Source: Pedobacter agri PB92
GTDB taxonomy: Bacteria; Bacteroidota; Bacteroidia; Sphingobacteriales; Sphingobacteriaceae
Direction: 5' to 3'
NCBI RefSeq assembly: GCF_000258495.1
Contig: NZ_AJLG01000003.1
Coordinates: 1 to 64,000, forward strand
Length of the DNA: 64,000 nucleotides
How positions within the stretch are numbered: the stretch's first letter is position 1; every line of letters begins with the position of its first letter. The translations under genes and the position numbers were made by a program. Positions 53,952-61,500 of the stretch are shown here, piece after piece. The notes below the pieces were generated by a model. That model had not been told where the DNA came from. It saw only the letters and a program-made list of their open reading frames with translations, and made no database searches.

Positions 53952-54257
53952 CGTTTTTTTAAAAACGAGTGTTTGTATGCTTTTGGGTGGCATATAGTCA
54001 TGCTAACCTTTTAAGTCCTCACTTCGCTGCCGGCTCTTCGTTTCTATCAGATTTAGGCACAGAGGCACCTTCAAGGGAAACCCATACGAAGAACCACTGG
54101 TTCTGCCTTCTACCCCCCGACATACGCGGAAATACTTTTGGGAGCATTTACCTTCATAACCGTGAAACCATAACTAAAAGATTGCAGCATTGGCGGGAAA
54201 AATGTTTCCCGAAGCAGCACAAAATTGCGCTTCAAATTACAGGATGATCTTGTTAAT
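53952..54257. other. 306-bp intergenic region between convergent genes
   Basis: No gene I can support. A palindrome CGTTTTTTTAAAAACG lies at 53952-53967, just after the AEC stop, and two hairpins lie further on (GAACC-ACT-GGTTC, and GGGAAA-AATG-TTTCCC). An open frame of 92 codons starts with GTG at 53969, but its product has no recognisable fold. The region may hold a decayed repeat or transposon edge. Confidence 0.35.
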
Positions 54258-55685
54258 TTAACATTCAGGCAAACTAATCGGGATATTTGTAGCTAAACCA
54301 CCATCGGATGTTTCTTTGTATTTGGCGTTCATATCCAAAGCGGTTTCCCACATCGTATTTACTACGGCGTCTAAACTTACTTTAGCCTTATCAGGATTAC
54401 TTTGCAGCGCCAGTTGACTAGCAGTTATGGCTTTAATTGCCCCCATGGTATTTCTTTCGATGCATGGAATTTGTACCAAGCCGCCAATCGGATCGCAGGT
54501 TAAGCCCAAATGATGTTCCATGGCGATTTCTGCAGCCATTAAAACTTGTCGCTGAGAACCACCCAAACACTCAGTTAGTGCAGCCGCAGCCATTGCTGAG
54601 GAAACGCCAATTTCTGCCTGACAGCCGCCCATTGCTGCCGAAATGGTAGCGCCTTTTTTGAAAATGCTTCCTACTTCTGATGCACAGGCAATAAACTGGA
54701 TGATTTTTTCTTCTGAATAACCATCACAAAAGGTGATAAAGTATTGCAGTACCGCAGGAATAACCCCAGCAGCACCGTTTGTGGGTGCGGTAACCACCCG
54801 ACCAAAAGAAGCATTCTCTTCATTAACAGCAAGCGCAAAACAACTTACCCAATCTAAGATATAATTGAATCCGTTTCCGCCTTTGCGAATGGCTTCCACC
54901 CATGAATTATAATCGCTGTATTCCGCTTTTCCAATCAGGCGTTTATTTAAAGGGAAAGCTCTTCGAGCCACATCCAATCCACCCGGCAGAAACCCGGTGG
55001 TATGGCAGCCACGATAGATGCAATCACGCATGACGGCAAAATGTTGAAGAATTCCTGCCTTGGTTACTGCCTCAGGGCGCCAAGCCAGTTCGTTCTCCAT
55101 TACAATTTCACTCACTTTCAAGCCTGTAGATAAACACCAATGTAAAAGTTCTTTCGCTTTCTCTACCGGAAAAGGCAAATCGACCTGAACTTTTTGGCTG
55201 TTATCTTCTCCTTCTTTTACTACAAAACCACCACCAATAGAATAATAGGTTTCAGAAAACGCTTTGCCGTTTTTCATAAAAGCCTGGAAGGTAACTGCAT
55301 TGGGGTGAAAGGGGAGGCTTTCGGCAAATAGAAACAGTAAATCGTTGTTGTAATCGAAATCAATAATCAGGTTTCCTGCCAGATTTAATTTTTTATCTTT
55401 TTGGATACTTTCAAAAGTTGGAGTAACAGCATCAACATCAAATGTAACCGGATCTGCACCTGTTAGTCCCAATAAAATGGCAACATCAGTTCCGTGGCCT
55501 TTGCCGGTTTTGGCAAGTGATCCATAGAGTAATATTTTCACCATTTCCACTTCAGCAAGCAACCCTTGCTGATTAAGAGAAGCGGTAAACTGTTGCGCAG
55601 CCCGCCAAGGGCCAAGTGTATGAGAACTTGATGGACCGATGCCTATTTTAAAAATATCGAAAACTGAAATCTGTTCCTTAATCAT
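54258..55685 (-). CDS. sdaA: L-serine ammonia-lyase (iron-sulfur L-serine dehydratase), single chain
   Basis: A 475-residue [4Fe-4S] enzyme that turns L-serine into pyruvate and ammonia. The beta domain opens with [20 protein letters not shown]; the alpha domain holds the cluster cysteines in [16 protein letters not shown] and IPCIERN. The chain ends in LPEC: a C-terminal Cys reaching into the active site as fourth iron ligand is known from Legionella type 2 enzymes. Length and fused alpha/beta order fit that type. Together with alanine dehydrogenase it would feed amino acid carbon to pyruvate. Confidence 0.94.
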   Translation of the reverse strand: MIKEQISVFDIFKIGIGPSSSHTLGPWRAAQQFTASLNQQGLLAEVEMVKILLYGSLAKTGKGHGTDVAILLGLTGADPVTFDVDAVTPTFESIQKDKKLNLAGNLIIDFDYNNDLLFLFAESLPFHPNAVTFQAFMKNGKAFSETYYSIGGGFVVKEGEDNSQKVQVDLPFPVEKAKELLHWCLSTGLKVSEIVMENELAWRPEAVTKAGILQHFAVMRDCIYRGCHTTGFLPGGLDVARRAFPLNKRLIGKAEYSDYNSWVEAIRKGGNGFNYILDWVSCFALAVNEENASFGRVVTAPTNGAAGVIPAVLQYFITFCDGYSEEKIIQFIACASEVGSIFKKGATISAAMGGCQAEIGVSSAMAAAALTECLGGSQRQVLMAAEIAMEHHLGLTCDPIGGLVQIPCIERNTMGAIKAITASQLALQSNPDKAKVSLDAVVNTMWETALDMNAKYKETSDGGLATNIPISLPEC

Positions 55686-55700
55686 GATAAGTTAGTTACA

Positions 55701-55708
55701 CAAAGCTA
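55701..55708 (-). promoter_or_regulatory. candidate -7 element of sdaA
   Basis: TAGCTTTG on the minus strand is a full match to TAnnTTTG, 15 nt before the ATG at 55685. No clear -33 TTTG is visible. Confidence 0.4.
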
Positions 55709-55809
55709 TGATTTGTTTTTATAATTTGCCCTTTTATCACAATATGTTCGTTACAAAAATGTAATGCAACTTAGTTAGTTTGTACATTGATTCTCATTAA
55801 ATTTACATT

Positions 55810-56811
55810 ATGAAATTACGCTTACTCTTATTCTTTTTATTGGCAACTTATACTTTTGCTCAAGCTCAGAAGAAGAAAAATATTTATTATTTAAAAGAAA
55901 ACGGTAAAGAAGTGCCTACCAGAGCAGAAGCAGACTTTATCAGGATAATTGAAGAGCCAGATTCGGGAGATAATCGCTTCCAGTTGTTGCAGTTATATAA
56001 AGACGGCAAGCGTAAATCTCAGGGATACATCAGTGCTTTTGAACCTAGATTAATTTTCGAAGGGCCAGTGATGAGTTTTGATAGCACAGGCAAAAGAACC
56101 CAGGTAATGAACTACCTGCATGGTACCCTTTCTGGCGTATCTATCTTTTATCATAAAAACGGCAAAGAAAGAAGAAGATCGGAATATGTTAAGGCGAAAC
56201 CAGTAAGCGACCAAATGATTGGGATTAATTCCTCACTTACCGATTTTATTTTTAATACCAATGCAAAAATCATTTATGATGCAGATTCGAACGGGAAAGT
56301 AAACATCGCAGATGGAAACGGACATTTAGTAGAAATATCAAAATCTGGAGATGGAGCGCTTACAGAAGAGGGTGATTATGTGAATGGTTTTAAGCATGGG
56401 AATTGGAGTGGAAAGTATTCTAATAAGAGCGATACATTTACAGAATTGTACGAAAACGGGGAGCTCAAATCAGGCGAAAGCATCAAAGACGGTAACACCT
56501 ATCCCTATATAGCTACCATGGAAGCACCATCCTATCCTGGTGGTCAGCAAGCCTGGAATAAATATCTTGGATCCTCAACAAAATATCCGGCAGAGGCTTA
56601 CAAGAATGGCACAAGAGGCAGAGTTTTTTTAAATTTTGTGATTGATCAAAAGGGCAACCTGACCGAAATTAAAATAGATAAGCCTGTGGATCGGTTACTA
56701 GATCAGGAAGCCATTAGGGTACTCAGTTCTGCACCACGATGGAAGCCTGCCAAACAGAGAGGCGTACCTGTTAGGGTGAGATATGATCAGAGTATAAATT
56801 TCAATTTTTGA
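55810..56811 (+). CDS. exported protein with MORN-like repeats and TonB C-terminal domain
   Basis: A 333-residue secreted protein. A signal peptide (to about TFAQAQ, residue 20) is followed by toxin-antitoxin-like MORN_2 repeats (GTLSGVSIFYHKNGKERR; EGDYVNGFKHGNWSGKY; ELYENGELKSGE) and a C-terminal TonB-C domain (about 245-330: NGTRGRVFLNFVIDQKGNLTEIKI; QEAIRVLSSAPRWKPAKQRG). There is no N-terminal membrane anchor after signal cleavage, so it is unlikely to drive transport with ExbB/ExbD. The function is unknown. It stands alone, convergent with mgtC. Confidence 0.85.
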   Translation: MKLRLLLFFLLATYTFAQAQKKKNIYYLKENGKEVPTRAEADFIRIIEEPDSGDNRFQLLQLYKDGKRKSQGYISAFEPRLIFEGPVMSFDSTGKRTQVMNYLHGTLSGVSIFYHKNGKERRRSEYVKAKPVSDQMIGINSSLTDFIFNTNAKIIYDADSNGKVNIADGNGHLVEISKSGDGALTEEGDYVNGFKHGNWSGKYSNKSDTFTELYENGELKSGESIKDGNTYPYIATMEAPSYPGGQQAWNKYLGSSTKYPAEAYKNGTRGRVFLNFVIDQKGNLTEIKIDKPVDRLLDQEAIRVLSSAPRWKPAKQRGVPVRVRYDQSINFNF

Positions 56812-56815
56812 TATC

Positions 56816-57475
56816 CTAAAAATCAAACTCTATAATATCATTATCCTTTAGCATCTGTTCCACAAATTTTTGGTGATTTTTGGGTGTTCCTGTCGCAGTC
56901 CAGTTTCCGGTGATGACATTATTTACCAGTTGGTGTTTTCCACGTTGTGGTTTAAGTTTATTTTCCCTGAAAACCTGCTCGTAACTTTCTAAGTCGCCAT
57001 GTGTATGCTGCTTTTTAACAATGCGATAAACTCTTTTGGTAAAGCGGCGATCGCCAACTTCTTCTAAGAATGGAAATATAATCAAGGCGAGCAAAACCAC
57101 CCCGGTAACGCCAATTGCCTGTTCGTAATATCCACTGCCGATAGCCATCCCGATAGCCGCAACAATCCAGATAATGCAGGCTGTGGTTAAGCCTTTCACC
57201 CGGTTTTCTTCTTTAAAAATTACACCGGCGCCTAAAAAACCAATTCCGGTTACAATATTAGAGGCAATACGATCCTGACTGGTTAATCCGATTTTAATGG
57301 ACAGGATGGTGAACAAGGTTGAACCTAAGCCAATCATCATCATGGTTTTTAAACCAGCTGATTTACTTCTGTACTCTCTTTCAGCGCCAATTAAACCACA
57401 AAGCAATGTGGCCAGTAAAAACTTATTGACTTCACTCTGTGTGATGAAATGACTGTTATCTAAAATATCGTTCAT
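56816..57475 (-). CDS. MgtC/SapB family membrane protein
   Basis: A 219-residue protein with an MgtC-type membrane domain (helices at about 18-30, 45-60, 72-88, 97-113 and 118-135) and a C-terminal soluble domain. The family blocks LLCGLIGAEREYRSKSAGLKT and IVTGIGFLGAGVIFKE are clear. MgtC proteins help cells grow at low magnesium, partly by acting on ATP synthase in Salmonella; the membrane-only homologues remain poorly known. It lies 22 bp after the PorP/SprF gene on the same strand but is probably functionally separate. Confidence 0.9.
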   Translation of the reverse strand: MNDILDNSHFITQSEVNKFLLATLLCGLIGAEREYRSKSAGLKTMMMIGLGSTLFTILSIKIGLTSQDRIASNIVTGIGFLGAGVIFKEENRVKGLTTACIIWIVAAIGMAIGSGYYEQAIGVTGVVLLALIIFPFLEEVGDRRFTKRVYRIVKKQHTHGDLESYEQVFRENKLKPQRGKHQLVNNVITGNWTATGTPKNHQKFVEQMLKDNDIIEFDF

Positions 57476-57497
57476 TGCCTCGAATTAGCAAGGCAAA

Positions 57498-58520
57498 TTA
57501 ATAAAAATCATAACATCTTAAACCATTTGCACGACCACCATTTGAACTATTCTGAAAATATTTTTCATAACCCACTCCAATTTCTGATGTTCCTCCGGTA
57601 TTGGTGTAATTTATTTTGGAAGAAGTGGCATCGTGGCTAATACCCACCCGAAACTTCTCTCCATTTGTTTTGCGGTTAAAAATATCGAAGATGACTGAAA
57701 ATACGATCGCATCGTTTCCACCGGCATTGCTTCCACCACGGTACCAAATGCCTGCGTTTATACTGGCATATTTATATTGCATACCTGCACTATATGATGT
57801 TATATTCTGTTGTTTATAAACTACCAATGAAGGAATTAGATAACTTCCATCGCGATCATACTGATCGGGAATTAAAGTTACTTTATAGCTCATGTTTCCG
57901 GAAATACGCATGGGCAATTTGGCCTGGAAGCCAGATAAAGATTCATCCGGGCGATTGATGTGGTGTGCTGCAACACCTAACATAAATTTACCATACACGA
58001 GGTTGGTACCTGCGTTGGCATCCAGGTAAAACCGGCTGTCGATACTTGGCCTTTCCGCACCAGAAATACTACCCGGAATATAACCCGTTCCTATTCCGAT
58101 CTGATCGCCAAAAACCAGTTTATCCCAGTTTAATTTTTGATTGGTGATTCCTGCCTGCAATCCAAAAGATAGGGCGAAATCATCTCCGCCAATAATGTAT
58201 GAATAGCTGGCAGCGATATTATTTTTTACCAGATACGCCGTTCCTTCGGTACTTCTGTTGAAAATTAAACCTACGCCGCTATTAATGCGGTCGAGATTTA
58301 AATCGCCTGATGCGCTCATGTAGGAGTAATCACTCGCCAAGCCCGACCATTGATTGCGGTATAAGGCATTAAATCTGAAATCGCCTTCGAACTGGCCGGT
58401 TAATGCCGGATTTAAGTAAATCGGCGAATTGTAAAATTGCGAATAAATATGGTCTTGAGCCAATGAAAGGAATGGCAACACCATCGCAAGCACCAATAAT
58501 CTTATCTTTCTCCCCATCAT
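57498..58520 (-). CDS. PorP/SprF family type IX secretion-associated outer-membrane protein
   Basis: A 340-residue outer-membrane protein: signal peptide (to about FLSLAQ), then the typical opening DHIYSQFYNSPIYLNPALTG and RFNALYRNQWSGL, and amphipathic strands to the end (CYDFY). PorP/SprF-like proteins are needed to secrete or attach partner proteins with type B CTDs, as SprF does for SprB in Flavobacterium johnsoniae. Its ATG overlaps the stop of the giant adhesin gene by 4 bp, so this is its dedicated partner. The pairing is inferred from this coupling. Confidence 0.93.
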   Translation of the reverse strand: MMGRKIRLLVLAMVLPFLSLAQDHIYSQFYNSPIYLNPALTGQFEGDFRFNALYRNQWSGLASDYSYMSASGDLNLDRINSGVGLIFNRSTEGTAYLVKNNIAASYSYIIGGDDFALSFGLQAGITNQKLNWDKLVFGDQIGIGTGYIPGSISGAERPSIDSRFYLDANAGTNLVYGKFMLGVAAHHINRPDESLSGFQAKLPMRISGNMSYKVTLIPDQYDRDGSYLIPSLVVYKQQNITSYSAGMQYKYASINAGIWYRGGSNAGGNDAIVFSVIFDIFNRKTNGEKFRVGISHDATSSKINYTNTGGTSEIGVGYEKYFQNSSNGGRANGLRCYDFY

Positions 58521-61500
58521 CTGATTAAATATATTACGCCTGTTTTTTTTGCCGGAGATGAATCGTATGTCATCCCTTTCCAGTCGCTACCATTTATAAA
58601 TTTGACATCTATTTTCCAGTAGTAAACGCCCTGTGGCTGATCTTGTCCTTTAAAAGTTCCATCCCATCCCTCCAGTGGTGCGCCATCATCAAGTTGTGTC
58701 GTTTCCCAAAGTAGTTGTCCCCACTTATTGAAAACACTCATCTTCCAGTCTTTGATGCCCTGTCCCTTAGCTTTGAAAGTTCTCAACTCATTCTTAGCAC
58801 TAGCAGGCATGAACGAATTGGGCAGATTAAGGTTTCCAGGCACACCAATAATCCTGACTGATTGCGTCGTTGTGGCTGAACACCCTTCTTTATTCAATAC
58901 TTTTAAGGTTACAGAATACACACCATCCTCAGCATAGGTACGGTTAGGATTCTGAAGTGTAGATCTCGATCCATCACCGAATGTCCATTCCCAGCTTACG
59001 GCTCCTGTGCTCAGATCCTTGAAACCAAACGTATAATTTGGAATGGATAATTCATTTCCTGGGCTAACCGAAAATGTTGCCACCGGCGGATTTACCGTAT
59101 TGATATAATTTGGAATGCTTATGGTATTTGTGCAGCCTAATGTGTTGGTGGCTGTTAAGGTAACCGTAAAGCTTTTTCCCGACCCCGTGAAAGTGTGCGT
59201 GGGCTCAATTGCGTTGGAAGTGGTTCCATCGCCAAAATCCCAAACATAGCCGATGGCATTTTGACTGTTGTTCTTAAACTTCACCACCATGCCTTCACAG
59301 CCGCTGGTTTTATCAGCAGTAAAACTGACAAGCGGTTGTTCCAGTACTTCAATTTCTTCTGTTGTGGATGCATTTGAACAGCCATTGGAAGCATGTAAGG
59401 TAATGGTATATTTTCCGGCTTTTGTAAAAGTATGCGTAACTACTTCGGGTGCAGTGTTGGTTATTTTGGTGCTGCCATCGCCGAAATCGTAAACAAAAGT
59501 ACTGGCTCCTTTGGTGTTATTGTAGAAATCTACTTTCATCGGTGCACATCCCCTGAGTTGGTTGCTGTTCACGACCAACTCTGGTACAATAGAATTTGGT
59601 GAAACCCGGATTGTGTATTGAGATTCCCTGGATCCACATTCATTTGTGGCGATCATTTTAACAACATAATCTCTAACTGCAATTGTATTATATGTATGCG
59701 AAACACTATTTTTATCCTTCACGGTTAAGGTTTCTCCATCACCGAAATCATAAGTATAACTGCTTGAATTTCCAGGTGATGTATTGCTAAAGGTGACTTT
59801 GAATGGCGAGCATCCCGCTGTTTTATCAGGAGAAAATATAGATACAGGCTTGGCTTTCACTAAAACCTCTGAAGTTTGAGTAGTCGTTCCGCAAGGAGTT
59901 GTCGCAGTTAATGTAATGGTATAGTTAAGGTCTTTTCCTGTAGGATCGGGCTGGTAAGTTACCGCGGCAGGCTGTGCTAAATCCGAAGTAGTTCCATTTC
60001 CGAAATCCCACTTAAAAGTAGCTGCTGTTAGCGAGTTCGACGTATTGGTAAAAGTCACATTTAATGGTCCGCAGCCATTGGTTGTGCTTTGAATGTAGGC
60101 CGCTTTTACATCCTGCTGGGTTGTAAAAGTATGTTCGATTTCGTCATTTTTGCAACCGAGGCTACTTGTTACCGCAAGTTTGATCACCACACTTTGATTT
60201 TGGTTTGCCAGCGTGTAACCTGGAAAAACTGTCCCAGTACCTATTTGTGTTCCATCTGCAAACCAGGTATAGGTTGCGTTTCTGTCAGGGAATAATGTTG
60301 CCGTTACATTTGCATTTGTAAGTTGAAATGGCGCACAACCCTTATCCTGGGTGTAAGTTATTTCTGCTTTTGCCGGAGGGTTTACCGTTAATTTTACCTG
60401 ATTGCTAATGTTTATTGAACAAGATCCGCTGCTTACTGAACGACGGTAGAAAATTGTTGCAGCAGGATTCGGTGGCGTAAAACTAATTGCCGTTGCACCC
60501 AATACATCACTCCATGTTGTTCCATCGATACTTGATTGCCATTGATAGCGAAAGTTTCCATCGCCACCAGCAGGGGTTGATCCGATAAGCATTGCCGCTG
60601 CTGAGCCCAAACAAATTTGCTGATCTGATGAAATGGAATTATTCGTTAAATCTGGCAGTACATTTAGCTGTACGGAGTTGCTTAGCGATGTACAGATTGC
60701 ACTGTTCACCAATCTTCGGAAAGCTGTTGATGCTGTCGGTTTAACGGTTAAATCTTGAGCAACAGCCGAAGGAATATTTACCCAGGTACTCCCATCAATA
60801 CTGCTTTGCCATTGATAACTGAAACTACCTGAACCTCCTGTTGGAACATTGCCCGCTATCGTAATACTCTGCCCTGAACAAATGGTAGAAGAAGTACTGC
60901 TGATGCTATTTGTAATTGGAGAGAAATAAGTTATGGTAACATCTGATGATGATGGTGGACATCCCGTAAAACCTGAGATCGTCCATCTGAATTTATAGAT
61001 TTCACCAGGTATTAGACCAGTAACATTTGTATTGTATAATGTTGGGTCGGCGAATGTAATTCCTGTCTGGCCTGATATCAATGTCCATAATCCATTATTT
61101 GGGGCAGGATTATTCCCGTTCAATGTAATACCGTTGCCACTGCACAAGTTTTGATCGGCACCTGCATTTGCAGTCACTGTTAAAGGGTTCACGGTTACCA
61201 CTGAAACAGATGATATCGCTTCCGCACAACTCCCGCTCTGAACAATTGCCCTATATTGCGTGGTTACAGTTAAGTTTGCATAAGCAAGCGGATTGGCGGT
61301 AGAACTAATGGTAGACCAGGTTTGTCCATTATCAATGGAACGTTCCCATCTTGTAATATTTCCAATATTTCCTGATAGTGTAATGTTACCGCCATTGGAA
61401 GCAGCACAAACTGAATTGCTTCCGGCTGTTGTTCCACCTACACTTTGAGGGTTGACTGAGATCTCCACTTCATCGCTTGATGTTGAACATCCCGCATCGC

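Noticed and set aside
53969-54247. 92-codon open frame from a GTG
   Set aside because: No recognisable fold, odd composition and no ribosome-binding or promoter signal; kept only as an intergenic oddity.
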